This document shows positions 1-10,668 of a stretch of DNA of 64,000 nucleotides, in pieces (positions within the stretch are counted from its first letter, which is position 1; each line of letters opens with the position of its first letter). The stretch comes from Tenrec ecaudatus (Eukaryota > Chordata > Mammalia > Afrosoricida > Tenrecidae): NCBI RefSeq assembly GCF_050624435.1, contig NC_134538.1, positions 115,828,437-115,892,436 of the forward strand, given 5' to 3'. The position numbers were made by a program, and so were the translations under genes. The notes below the pieces were generated by a model. The model worked only from the letters and a program-made list of their open reading frames with translations, was not told where the DNA came from and did not search any database.

Positions 1-793
1 GAATGAGCCTTGACTAAAAAGAAAACACATGCATTGCTGTCTTCTTTCATTTGTGATTTCAACACTTGATGCTATTTTTACTTTATATAATGAGCTATCT
101 ATGATTGTGGCATATTAATATGAATAGTTCCTTTACATATGAAAAGAAACTAAGTATCTCTAAGGTTTTGTGACACATTTTATTAGAAGTTTTATGATGA
201 ATTTCATTTAAATGGAAAGCTTAGAAAATTGCTGAGAAGTAAATACCAGCAAGACTTTGTTAATGTGGGAAATATTCACTGAAATTATGACTAAATGGCT
301 TAATTCATGTCAAAATGGGTCTGAGGTTTATTTCTTGATTTTAAGATATTAAAAGTTTCTCAATTTCTCTATTTGTAAAAATTTTGGATTAAGAGAAGGT
401 TCTGATTTATCATGACTTTTTTGCAAAATTATATAGCTACCAGGCAGAAATGCCACAGTGATTTATTGCTGTTTCTTAAAAATCAAGCTGACATTTGCTG
501 ATTAAAATACTGTGTCATCCTCCATGATAATACAAATGTACTTTTAGGGGATAGATTTCACTGAAGTTATGCATAAAGAAAAAAATCATATATGCTTATT
601 TTAAAACCATAATATTCCCCTAGCTTAAAATGTTAAGTCACATATATATCAAAGTTATAAAGAAATGCCATTTAAAAACTGGTATTTTTTTCAACTAAAC
701 CTATGAAGTAAAAAAAAAAGTTTTTTTTTCCAGCTTGATTAGTTCTCTATTGATATCAAAGTGTTTATCACAATGCTTGTTTATTAGCTTATG
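1..793. other. AT-rich sequence, nothing recognised
   Basis: This stretch is strongly AT-rich, with short poly(T) and poly(A) runs. I see no open frame of note, no repeat family I recognise and no regulatory signal. It is probably old neutral sequence. Confidence 0.5.
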
Positions 794-1020
794 CAGGGGG
801 CCTCCAACTACGGCCCAGGGGCCACGTGTGGCCTGCTGAGAACATTTATCCTGTACACCGGGTATTTTTCCCCCTTTTGTGTTTTTTTTTACTTCAAAAT
901 AAGATATGTGCAGCGTGCATAGGAATTTCTTCATAGTTTTTTTTTTAACTATAGTCCAGCCCTCCAATGAGTCTGAGGGACAGTGAACTGGCCCCCTGTT
1001 TAAAAAGTTTGAGGACCCCC
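794..1020. mobile_element. hAT-type MITE (OposCharlie-like), copy 1
   Basis: The element is about 227 bp with terminal inverted repeats: it opens CAGGGGGCCTCCAACTACGG and closes GTTTGAGGACCCCC. A second, clearly homologous copy lies at about 35279-35498. The flanks AGCTTATG and GGCTTAGA share a GCTTA core, which fits a decayed 8-bp hAT target duplication. There is no room for a transposase, so this is an internally deleted, non-autonomous element. The ends resemble the OposCharlie (OC1) hAT family as I remember it; the family name is an inference, the superfamily is safer. An antisense open frame over this copy shares a peptide with the second copy and is not a gene. Confidence 0.75.
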
Positions 1021-1739
1021 GGCTTAGAGTGGCGTGGCTGGGTTTTCTGCCAACATATGGATAAGAATAAAATAAACATACAGATTGGGTTACATTCCTA
1101 CCTGGAAGGACTGCAGAAGAGTCTGCTTCCAAACTCATCCAGAAAGTTTGTGAATGCTATTTTTGGGGGGGGGTGTATTACAAGGCTTATGTCCCCTTTT
1201 CTTTCTGAGCTGCCAGCTGTGGGCCGTTCTCATTCTGCAAGGATACCAGTCATTAGGTGCCTGATAGCCCCATCTCTCTTCAAAGCCAGTATCAGAGGCT
1301 CTCTCTCAAATGAATTTTCTCCAGCACTGCAGGTCTTTGACTGGAAGGAGAGGCCAGATCCTTCTATGCTTCATGCACTCCCCTGGCGATTCTCTTTGCT
1401 CTACGTAGAAATAAACGTATTGCTAACTTAAGTGTGGAGGGAATAGCATGATATCCACAGTTTCTACCCATGTACAGAGTTTCCACCTGTGTGCATTAGG
1501 GGATGGAAAACCTGGGAAGCATTTAGAATCCCGCCTACCCCGGCAACTATCTGATTGAATTAATCACAACAAAAATATGTTGTAAAGGAAGGTACACTTA
1601 GTGCAGTGGTTTTGCCACCAGATATGCACAAAACAAATACACAGTGGAAGTTTGCTGAATGTAGAGTACAATTTGTTTCTCAAATCCTATGGTGTCTGCT
1701 CCCCTTTAAGAATTTGCACAGAAAGATAGTGATGTAGGT
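1021..1739. other. unassigned sequence, possibly low-copy
   Basis: This stretch is less AT-rich than the first 800 bases. A 154-codon plus-strand open frame (967-1431) starts inside the hAT MITE and runs through here, but it matches no family I know and has no gene context. A run of ten G lies near 1165. I cannot say whether this is unique DNA or an unknown repeat. Confidence 0.35.
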
Positions 1740-1886
1740 CTTGGGTTGCTGTCAAATTGGGTCTGACTCACAGCGACCCAAATACAAGAGAAGAAACCTG
1801 CCTAGTCAGGCCCTACCCTCACAATATTTGCTGTGCCTGAGCCCACTGCAGCCACTGTGTCAATCTGTCTGTCTCATTGAGGGTTA

Positions 1887-3721
1887 TGATTGTTAAGGTT
1901 TCATGTCACCTTGGCTGGGTCAGGATTCTTAGGGTAGGCTGGTTAAGTTCTCCCCTATGATGAGATCTAACACGATGTAATTACTTCCCTGATGAGATCT
2001 GCTGTCGATTGAAAGGAAATTTCCTCTGAGATATAGTCAGCCTCCAACATAAGTGGACCCTATGGAAAGGCTGGCTTGCTTTTTGTTGGGTCAGAATTCT
2101 TGCAGCAGACCTCCAGGTCTCTGGGCTTGAGCCCGCCTTATTGCCTGCTGATCCTTGTTGGCATCCTGCCATCTTACCTAATGACCTAGATTCACCCATC
2201 TCAGCGGCCAGAGGCCTGAAGTCTGACTTGGTGATCTTGGGTACATTAGTCCCTGAAGCACCACAAAAGACATCTGATCCACAAGCTTGGGACTTGTCAG
2301 CCTCTACAACTGTATAAACAGTTTCCTCGGCAGAAACCTCAGTATCTAGTTACATATACAAGGGAGTACCCCCCAAAACCCAGAACAAAGCTCTGCTGGG
2401 CAGAGCTATTGTAGTGTGCATTTTTCCTGCTAGGCGAGCATCAGTCAACTGGCTCTAAGTTAGTGCACCCAGTGGCATCACCTGGGAAGATTCTTCGTGG
2501 TCACGGTGCATGTTTTCATAAAAGCAATTTCACTCAAATTTTTTTGGGGTGATGGCTGATTTAAGAGAGCAGTGTGCAACTCTGTAATTTTGTTTCCTGC
2601 TCGGGAAAAATGCTGCAGAAACTGTTGTGATATTGAACACAGCTTACAAGGACAACGCTATGGGAAAAACTCAAGTGTACCAATTGTTTACGCATTTCCA
2701 AAAAAAGGTTAAATGTCAATTGATGACAAACCTCATTTTGGACTTCTGTCAACTTCCTGAATGGATGAAAATGTCAACAAAATTTGTGCACTTGGGTTCG
2801 AAGACTGATGATGAACCAATGAAGAGATGGGGGAATTATTTGGCCTATCCCGGAGCTCAGTTTGGAGAATTTTAAGAGAAGATTTGGGAATGAGAAGGGT
2901 CGCTGCAAAATTTGTGCCTCGGGTTCTGACTGACCAGGAAAAAGATCATCGGGTTGAAACATGCAAAGCTTTGAAAGAACAGCTCCAAAGTGACCCAGAC
3001 GTTTTCCCCAAGGTCATTACTGGTGATGAGACATGGTGCTCTTCTACTTTTATGACCCTGAAAGCAAACATCAATCAAGCGTCACCTGGCCAAAAAAACT
3101 TGTCAAGTGAAATCAAAACTTAAGACAATGTCCTTTTGTTGTTTTGATGTGAGAGGAATAGTACATTTAGGGTTCACTGCACCAGCTCAGGCTTACTCAA
3201 GTTTTCTATTTAGAGGTTCTGAAAAGATTGTATAACAGCACGCCACAAAAGAGGCCCCATTTGTGGCAGACACGGGGGACTGGTATTGCCATCACAACGA
3301 ACCTGCTCATGCAGCCATCTCAGTGCTCCAGTTTTTTTCCCCAAACAGCACGCCTCTCTTGCCTCATGCACCTCACTCACCTGACCTCTCTGTGCAGCTT
3401 CTTTTTGTTTCCACGAGTGGACAGGGACATGAAAAGGCAGGGATTTGAAGACATTGAAGGGGTGAAGAAAAAAGTGAGGTGGGAAGGGGAGAGGTCTGTC
3501 AGCCATCCAAACAGATGAGTTTGAAATAAGTTTCCAAGAATGAAATGGCAGATTTGACAACTGTATTAAGTATAATGGAGAATAATTTGAAGGTGATAAA
3601 GGTAATTAAAAAATTTTTAAGTACATCCTTTGGAAAAAAATTCCTTTTTTTGGGGGGGGTTGTACCATCTCATGTAAGCTTCGCTGGTCTTACTTCTCTA
3701 GAGAAGCCAGCCTAAGACACA
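1887..3721 (+). mobile_element. MaLR-like solo LTR split by a mariner
   Basis: The left part, 1887-2360, opens TGATTGTTAAGG and runs through GACTTGTCAGCCTCTACAAC, text typical of MLT/MST LTRs. After the mariner the LTR finishes at 3667-3721 with CTCTAGAGAAGCCAGCC and ...AAGACACA. The two parts together make about 530 bp, close to the 490-505 bp of the other LTRs here. It sits inside the RTE at the point where the RTE tail text breaks off (after TTGAGGGT) and resumes (CCTCTTTTT). I could not define a clean 5-bp duplication. It is a long terminal repeat only; no internal viral genes are present. Confidence 0.65.
2361..3666 (+). pseudogene. near full-length mariner with broken transposase
   Basis: The element is about 1.3 kb, the normal mariner length, with matching inverted ends (GGAGTACCCCCCAAAA at the left; TTTTTTGGGGGGGGTTGTACC at the right). 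Plus-strand translation gives mariner transposase pieces in at least three frames: an N-terminal part near 2550-2790, the segment at 2827-3123 holding GMRRVAAKFVPRVLTDQEKD and VITGDETWC (the first catalytic Asp region), and near 3360-3480 the region HAPHSPDLS followed by FEDIEGVKKKV (third catalytic Asp region of the DD34D triad). Frameshifts and stops separate them, so no transposase can be made. It interrupts the LTR described above. Confidence 0.85.
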
Positions 3722-3904
3722 AACGTCCTCTTTTTCACTGACTCGCTGGTTTGTCAAGCATGATGTCCTCGCACATGGACTGGGGCCTCCTGGTAACATG
3801 TCCAGAGAGTGTGAGACAAAGTCTTCACCATTCTCCCTTCTAAGGAGCATTGTGGGTGTACTTCTTCCCAAATAGATGGGTTTGTTCTTCTGCCTCTCCA
3901 CAGT

Positions 3905-3976
3905 GTGTGTGATATATATATAGATATCCACACACACACATATATGTATGTACATGCGTACACATATATACATACA
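3905..3976. repeat. CA/TA dinucleotide microsatellite
   Basis: An impure tract of TATATAGATAT, CACACACACA and TATATGTATG units lies between two collinear parts of the minus-strand RTE, so it arose within, or was inserted into, that element. Confidence 0.8.
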
Positions 3977-4176
3977 TGAATTCTTTGCAAATAAAGTGAT
4001 TCCAATGCATTAATCTTTTGGTGTTACTTATTAATTTTCCAGGTTTGCACACGTGCGAGACAGTTGAAAATATCGTGACTTTGTTCCAGCATTTTAGTCC
4101 TTAAAGTGACATCATTTTTTTTCCTTTTTAAATACTTTTAAGAAGCCATCGGAAGCACATCTGTCTAGTACAGCAC

Positions 4177-4492
4177 AGGCATACCTGAGGCATATTTCAG
4201 ATTTGGTTCCAGATCACCACAATAAAATGAATAAAGCAAATAATTTTTTTGGCTTCCCAGTGCATATAAAAGTTATGCTTACATTATGCTATAGACTATT
4301 AAAAAGTTAGAAAAATTAGAAAAATTCGGAGTTTTGTCAAAATATGTGACACACAGGTGCAAATTCAGTACCTGCTATTAGTAAATGGGCACTGATTAAT
4401 TTCATGTATAGTTGCTACAAACCTTCAATTTGGTTTAAAAAGACACCATATCTGATATGTGCAATAACATGAAGCGTATTAAAACAGGATCT
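4177..4492 (+). mobile_element. internally deleted Tigger (TcMar-Tigger) element
   Basis: The left end CAGGCATACCTGAGGC followed by GGTTCCAGATCACCACAATA and CCCAGTGCATATAAAAGTTA matches Tigger1/2 ends as I remember them. The right part, GTTGCTACAAACCTTCAATT then GCAATAACATGAAGC and ATTAAAACAGG, matches the opposite Tigger end. About 316 bp remain, so the transposase is deleted. It lies inside the minus-strand RTE, which resumes at about 4500. The TA duplication is not clear. Confidence 0.75.
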
Positions 4493-5190
4493 TTGTATCT
4501 TTTTAAACATCTGACTGCTGCTTTGAAGGGTGTTGATTGTGGATACAAGTAAAATGAAATATTGATAAGTACACGGTTTTCTCTGTTAATCATGATGTTG
4601 CTTATTAGTTCAATTATGATGACTTTTTGTTAGTTTGAGGGATAATTCATAGTTATTTTCATCAATAAGTACTTCATATCCTCTTTAATTGCAGCATATT
4701 GTCACAGCTTGTTAACTAGTTTTTCTCCAATCCTGATACTGTGTTCTTCATAGAATTCAGCATCTCAGATTATTTGCTCAGCATACAGGTTGAATAAGTG
4801 ATGTGAAAGGTTACAACCCTAACCTGAATTGATCCTGTTTTTAAACTACATACTATCTGATCAAATAACTGTCTTGACATCTATGAAAAGGTTCATCATG
4901 GGCACGATCCAGTGTTTTGAAATTTCTATTTGCACCATGATACCTGTAACTTGTATGTAATCTACACAATGAAACGCCTCTGCATAGTCCATAAAGTATA
5001 GGCAAACTTCTTTCTGGTATTCTTGCTTTCAACCAGGATACATCTGATATCAGCAAAGACATTCCTCATTCCACTTTTACTTCTAAATCCTGTGTAAATT
5101 TCTGATAGAGCTCTGTGACTGTACTGCTTCAAATTTGAATGATTAGCTTTATTTATTTGAGATAGCATTGAGACATCAATATGGATTTAA

Positions 5191-5771
5191 AGCTCATTGC
5201 TTGACTTTATGCTATCATTCATACATTAAATGGATGAGATTATATTAGAAATAAAAAATATAGTATTCCATCTGTAGAAAATAGGCTTAACACAGCTTAG
5301 CAACTGACTATTTGAGAATCGAAAGATAAACAAGACTTCCTGGTTTTCAGCCAGTAATATTGGAGCAGCATTTGTAATATCAAATGATTTGGAGTTTAGG
5401 AGATTTCAAGTAAGATAGGCTTTGCATGTTCTAAGGAAAATTATGTAACTCCAGAAGGCATTTCAGGGACAAACATCCAGGAACAAATGCTACATAGAGA
5501 AGTAATATCAAAAATATGACATGAGGTTATGATATAGAATTAAAGATGTGGAAAAACAAGGACTGAGAGCTGAGGAATGGCAACTTGTGAAGGGAGAAGT
5601 GAACCAGGGCATCTTGAGTGATTACAAGAACGAGAACTAAGACAGAAAAGTTTGGAAAGACAATCATTTAAGAATAACAAGTGATTACGTGCCAAACAAT
5701 ATGGTGATCAACTGATTTTATAAGCGTTGTCTTATAAATTGTTTTTTAAGCATACTGTTTAAGATGTAAAA
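5191..5771. other. unassigned AT-rich sequence
   Basis: This runs from the 5' truncation of the RTE to the target duplication of the L1 copy at 5791. I recognise no repeat and no gene in it. Confidence 0.45.
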
Positions 5772-5790
5772 AGCATCTGTATTCTTTTTA

Positions 5791-6466
5791 TAAATTGGAA
5801 TCATTTTATTAGGGGCTTGTACAACTCTTACCACAATGCATACACACATCCATCGTGTCAAGCACTTTTGTACATTTGCTGCCCTCATCATTCTTGAACA
5901 TTTGCTTTCTACTTGAGCCCCTGGTATTCGCTCTTCATTTCCCCCTCCCCCAGTAACCCTTGATAATTTATAAATTATTATTATTTTGTCATATCTTACA
6001 CCATCCAACATCTCCCTTCACCTACTTCTCCACTGTCTGTCCTCCATGGAGGAGGTTATATGGAGATCCTTGTAATCTGTTCCCCCTTTCTCACACACTC
6101 TCCTTCCACCTTCCCGGTATCACCACTCTCACCATTGGTCCTGAGTGGTTCATCTTTCCTGGATTCCCTGAGTTTCCAGTTCCTATCTGTGCCAGTGTAC
6201 ATCCTCCAGTCCAGCAAGATTTGTAAGGGAGAATTGGGGTCATTATAATGGGGGGGAGGAAAGTCGTATGTTTCATCATTGCTACACTGAACCCTGACTG
6301 GTTCATCTCCTCCCTGCAACCCTGCTGCAACAAAGCCCACATGGAAGAAGCACACCAGCCTGTCCCAACATAATTGCTGAAGACAGATGTGTGCATAAGC
6401 AAATGTGGTGAAGAAAGCTGATGGTGCCCAGCTATCAAAAGATATGTAGGGTCTTGAAGGCTTGAA
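5791..6466 (-). mobile_element. L1 3' UTR copy, minus strand, with 5' inversion
   Basis: The L1 3' end lies at about 5791-5812 (reverse complement of AATAAAATGATT). From there to about 6328 the copy reads on the minus strand; from about 6329 to 6466 it reads on the plus strand, giving CATGGAAGAAGCACACCAGC and AAGCAAATGTGGTGAAGAAA. That is the 5'-inverted structure of twin priming. Flanks give a direct repeat CATCTGTATTCTTT at about 5775-5788 and 6467-6480, the target-site duplication. Only 3' UTR is present, no ORF2. Confidence 0.8.
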
Positions 6467-6484
6467 CATCTGTATTCTTTGCTC

Positions 6485-6921
6485 ATTTTACTATGATTCT
6501 TGAAAATTTAACCTGACACATTATTCAACAGAAGATCCTGTTTATTGCAAGATTATTTTAATAGTAAAAATAAACAAAATCCTGTGCAATATTCATTTCA
6601 AGCAAAAGACATGGTTGCTTAAATAGTACATGATATATTGTAATGATATAATCTATTATTTATTTAAGTACCTGTTTGCATGCCAGGTTTCATCTTCAGA
6701 ATCAAATCATCTGGTGTATTATTTTTTTTCTTTTTGCTATAGATGGGGAAATAGTGCCGAGAAGTGACTAAATTCCCACTGCCACGTACATTACAGAATA
6801 AGAATTTTAAACTGGAGCATCTAGCTCCCAATTTGGAAATCCTAATTTATATTAAAAATTGCCTTACAAATTTGTGACATGTAAAGAAAGCAATGCCACA
6901 ACAGTACTCTATAGAGACAGA
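6485..6921. other. unassigned AT-rich sequence
   Basis: I see no gene or repeat that I can support between the L1 copy and the next AfroSINE. Confidence 0.4.
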
Positions 6922-7120
6922 GGAGCCCTGAGGGCACAGCGGGTAGTGAGTTGATCCCAAGGTTAACAGTTTGAACCCCTTAGCTGTCCTACTGGAGAAG
7001 GATGAGGCTTTCTGTTCCCATTAAGATTTACAGCCTTGGGATCCCACAGAGACAGCTCTCTTGTATCTGACTCTAGGAGTCAGATAGACTTGATGACAGG
7101 GAGGATGTTTTTGTTTTTGA
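6922..7120 (+). mobile_element. AfroSINE
   Basis: It starts GAGCCCTGAGGGCACAGCGG (tRNA-derived head), continues through GGTTAACAGTTTGAACCCC (the B-box-like region) and ends with the RTE-like tail TAGACTTGATGACAGGGAGG and a T-rich run. It is full length, about 200 bp, and diverged. Confidence 0.8.
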
Positions 7121-7392
7121 GTATGTAGGGAAATTATATTTTTATAATATAATTGTAAATAAAATGAGATTTTAGTATTATGATTTCTTTGGGGTGGGAG
7201 AAAATAGGCTCAGCTGAAAGAAGAGGAATTAAAATGATAATTTGGTTACATTCTGTTTATTTTTTCTTGATTGTTTCATCAAAACTCGAGTAATAATTTT
7301 TCTTAATACTGCCGTCAAATTTATTCCTCCTCATATGAAACTGAGAGATGAGCGTATACACTGTCACATTGCAGAGTTACCAGCTAGGGCAC

Positions 7393-7884
7393 TGCGATGG
7401 TTTATTGTGCCAGCCTGGCCGATAAACACAAGTAGGATTAACTGAAGGGCAGAGGGATAAATGGCTCGGTGAGCCTCACCTTGCTTGTTCTGTGCCTCAG
7501 TTTAAAGGGGTACACTACCTGTGGGATGCATAGCCTGTGGACTGTGTTGCTGTAAGTTGAGGTCCCTTTAAGCCCACACGATTGGAATGTTCATCTCTGG
7601 AGCTGGGGACCAACAGTTGATGACAGTTGGGGACCTGCCTTGCTGTTTGCTGCCTGGGAGATATAGCCCAGGTCTCTCTACAGAAGGGGACTGGCAACTG
7701 GCGGCTCTCAAGCCTTAAAGGACTGCTAGTGTCTCACTGCTTTATAATTTAACTGTTAATTTCTCGTATTATCTATCTGTATATAATTTAACGGTTCATT
7801 TCTTGTATATCTATCTTTATAAATATATTTATATATAATTACTAGCAACCTGGTTTGTCTCTCTAGAGAACCCTGTCCAACACA
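7393..7884 (+). mobile_element. solo MaLR-like LTR with 5-bp duplication
   Basis: The LTR is 492 bp, starting TGCGATGGTTTATTGTGCCA and ending CTCTAGAGAACCC then CAACACA. It has TG..CA ends and is flanked by GGCAC (7388-7392) and GGCAT (7885-7889), a 5-bp target duplication with one mismatch, as expected for class III (ERVL/MaLR) elements. The start matches the LTR at 34955. A (TATATATAAATATA)-like A/T-rich tract precedes the 3' end. There are no internal retroviral genes. Confidence 0.8.
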
Positions 7885-7889
7885 GGCAT

Positions 7890-8646
7890 GAACATTATGA
7901 TGCCAACCTTAGAGAGGTGCCGTCTGTGTAGGTGACTAAGATCATCGGGAGAAAAGCTATTGAACTTGGTGTATTTTAAAAATGAAACGAGGAAGCTATT
8001 AAGATAAACTACTTACAGGCCTTGTGTTATAGGGTAGAAATGAGACTGTAAATAAGAGTTAAGTCTGAAGGTGCTGAAGTTCTTTGGAAAGTAGATTTGT
8101 GTACTGACAGGGTAGACAAAGATTTCACAAGAGGAGAGTGGTTTGTTGGGAGTGAACACGACTTAGAAAATGCCACAGAGAGCAGGAAATCTCCCATTCC
8201 GTCACTACCTTCACACTCCCAGATATTTTGGGTGTAAGTGTCAGAACAAAGTATAATTAAGGAAAAACGGACAGTTAAGAAGAAAAGAAGGAAGGTGGAA
8301 CAATGAAACCACGGGGTTTGCATGCGGCACAATGAAAGATGTACTGGAATTACAGGTCCCCTCTTTGCTCAACCTGCCAACTCGCAGCTTTAAGGCCTGG
8401 ATTTAGATACGGTTATGTGAGTCTGAGATGTGACCACTGTTTATTGGAAAAGCGAAATTAGGGCTGGGGGAAAAAGCAGCGGCAAGGTACAAGTACGAAA
8501 GACTAGTAAATAAACATCAAAGCAGTGTTAGTGGATTTAAAGGTGCTCCAAGTAGTTGCAGATCTCTCTAGCTCCAGTCCATTTTCTTATTGCAGCACTA
8601 CCTCTGGTTTTTGTAAAAATTAAATGAATGATGATACACATTGATG
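7890..8646. other. unassigned sequence
   Basis: I recognise no repeat or gene here. A minus-strand frame of 101 codons (8027-8332) has no recognisable domain. Confidence 0.35.
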
Positions 8647-8850
8647 AACAGAGCTCTGGTGGCAGTGGTTTATGCACTGAGCTACTAACCACAAAGTAAG
8701 GAGTTCGAACCCATCAGATGCTTCACAGGATGAAGAGGGGGATGTTTATTCTTGTAATGATTTTAAGTCTCTGAGACTCAAAAGGACTGTTCTACTCTGT
8801 CCAATATGGTCGCTATGAGTTGGAAATGACTTGATGGCAGTGTGGAAAAA
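8647..8850 (+). mobile_element. AfroSINE
   Basis: The head is GAGCTCTGGTGGCAGTGGTT, the middle GGAGTTCGAACCCATCAG and the tail GGTCGCTATGAGTTGGAAAT then GACTTGATGGCAGTG, followed by A-rich sequence. It is a full-length copy. Confidence 0.85.
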
Positions 8851-9599
8851 ATAATTGGGAGAAGAATGTTTTTGAAAAATAATTCAAACAACATAGCTAA
8901 AAAAGGCAAAACAAAATATGCACCTGATTTTAATGATTAAGAACTAAGCATGGAGTTAGATCTGTTTTAGAACTTTGCCTTTCCATTGAATATACAGAAA
9001 ACACTGTACATCTCATTCAGGCCCTATTATTTTTATAATTTAAAAATTAAATTGTATTTGATTTTCAACAGTACATACCCAGTCAGAAATTAAATTATTT
9101 ACATGGAAGTTTAAGGTTAAACTTTTTATATGCAAGTATTTATTTTTCTCTGGGAATTTCTTGATTAAGAAACAAAGATGATGGATGGATGGATGGCTTG
9201 ATGGGGGAATGGATGGATGATAGGATAATTATATATGTTTTGTGAAAATAACCAAGTATTATGACTTGGGATCTTTGCATCTTTCTTTTTGGTTTATTTC
9301 TATGCATGTGAAAGGTTGACTTCCTTTTCTCTCACCCCTGACTCCTGTGAACACACACATATACACAGTCATGCACACACCGTCTTTTTACTTTATGTGT
9401 ATTACTTTATCTATGAATGAATAGTTGTTGCCAAAGGACTTCTGAAAACAATTATAATTAGAAACCTTATTTCTAATTTTAATATGTCAATATATATGTG
9501 TACATATATGTATATATATACACATATAGAACCAACTTTATGAGTTTAACTATTTATATAGTGTAAGGAATAAATTTCTAACTAAGTCTACTGGATATA
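8851..9599. repeat. AT-rich sequence with short microsatellites
   Basis: It contains an interrupted (GATG)n tract at about 9178-9222, a CA-rich patch at about 9350-9380 and a TATATGTGTACATATATG tract at about 9493-9530. Otherwise it is AT-rich, with no gene or known transposon that I can support. Confidence 0.6.
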
Positions 9600-9679
9600 T
9601 GAGGAGATTTCAAAAAGGTTATGGAAAAATTTCATTATCTTTTCATTCAATTTTTTTCATACTTTTTGGAGCCCCCTCA
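9600..9679. mobile_element. 80-bp mariner-type MITE
   Basis: The element is nearly palindromic. It opens TGAGGAGATTTCAAAAAGGT and closes CATACTTTTTGGAGCCCCCTCA, and a TA dinucleotide flanks each end. Two relatives lie at about 34226-34302 and 63638-63722. The size and TA target fit a mariner-derived MITE comparable in design to MADE1. Confidence 0.75.
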
Positions 9680-10214
9680 TATTTCTGAATTTTGAAATTC
9701 TAAATACCAACTCAGTTATCATTAAGTTAAAATGATTAAGGATTCACTTTTTAGTAACTGCTTTGATTAGGATTAATTTATCAGTTTAGTTATATTTAAG
9801 TGTCCCTGAGACCTCAGTAAAGAGCGTCGTTTAGTACGTGTGTGTACGTGTGTGTTTCACATGGCAGAGGCAGACTCCTCTGGCGTGGATTAGTGCTAGC
9901 CTTGATAGGGCATCGCATTTGTTTTTCTACAAGACGTACCTGTGTCAAGAGCTAACAGGAGTTCATCCAGGCCCAGCACCGAGCTTGTGAAAGGGCCGCC
10001 GTCCAGATGTGTTTTCCTCCTGTGAGCGGGTCCCTGATGGTGTCGACTGTGGACAAACTGTGACAAACGACCAGTGTAGCTGTTCTGATAGCTTCTTCAG
10101 TCATTCTGGCCAACATGCACGTCCACTGCAAATTAACAGGCAGCACGTCTGTCTTGTTTTTAATATTGCATGTACTTCCATTTTTAAATTAATTACTCAT
10201 AGTCATGCTGCAGA
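9680..10214. other. unassigned sequence
   Basis: It contains a short ACGTGTGTGT tract near 9836-9856. Small frames on both strands (9952-10245) carry no recognisable domain. Confidence 0.35.
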
Positions 10215-10355
10215 ACAGAGTGGAACTGCCCCTTTGCACTTCTGAGACTGTACCTCTGTGAGAACAGAGAGCCTTCCCTTTCCACCACATGAAGCTCCTG
10301 ACTTGGTGGTTAGCAGCCCCATTTGTAACCCACGAAAGCCCCTGGGCTCCTTGAG
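10215..10355 (-). mobile_element. AfroSINE, truncated
   Basis: Minus-strand copy. The plus text GGTGGTTAGCAGCCCCATTT and CCCCTGGGCTCCTT is the reverse complement of the SINE head, and CTGAGACTGTACCTCTGTGA is the middle. The RTE-like tail is missing. Confidence 0.7.
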
Positions 10356-10497
10356 CTATACATGGGCGACTGTATACTATATAGGATCTTTTTGGGGTGA
10401 GGCGGATTCAGAAAAATGAGAATCTGACTGGAAATTAAGCTATGATAATGCTTTATTTGTTACATATTTTAACTAACCCAACTCTCACTCAAAATAT

Positions 10498-10668
10498 CCT
10501 GCCGATGCTGACTCAAAGCTTCCCTGAAGGACAGGGTAGAAATGCCGCTGTGAGTTTCCAGGACTGTAATTCTAAGCAGGGAGAAAGCCCCATCTAGTGG
10601 TTTCCTCCTTCTGCCCTTAGCAGATGCAAGCCAACCGCTTCACCCCTGCACCGCCACGGCTCCTAACA
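10498..10668 (-). mobile_element. AfroSINE
   Basis: Minus-strand copy. The plus text GTGAGTTTCCAGGACTGTAA and GCACCGCCACGGCTCCT matches the reversed middle and head. It lies about 145 bp from another minus copy. Confidence 0.7.

Larger units (their letters stand above)
1740..5190 (-). mobile_element. RTE-clade LINE (RTE1_LA-like), minus strand, multiply interrupted
   Basis: Read on the minus strand this is the 3' half of an RTE LINE: an early reverse-transcriptase part (about 4700-5190), the rest of the RT and the C-terminal region (about 4493-4700 and 3970-4140), more 3' sequence (about 3725-3905) and the 3' tail (1740-1886). The pieces come in consensus order, which shows one original insertion cut by later ones: a MaLR-like LTR (1887-3721) holding a mariner (about 2361-3666), a CA/TA microsatellite (about 3905-3970) and a deleted Tigger (4177-4492). 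The frame is broken many times. The RTE assignment rests on remembered consensus text and on agreement with the nine other RTE copies or fragments annotated in this window. Confidence 0.8.

Noticed and set aside
701..1138. Minus frame sharing a peptide with one at 35350-35613
   Set aside because: The shared peptide is just the antisense translation of the hAT MITE present at both places.
2361..3666. Intact transposase or host gene of SETMAR/GVQW3 type
   Set aside because: Catalytic regions lie in different frames with stops between them, and the copy is nested in an LTR within an RTE.
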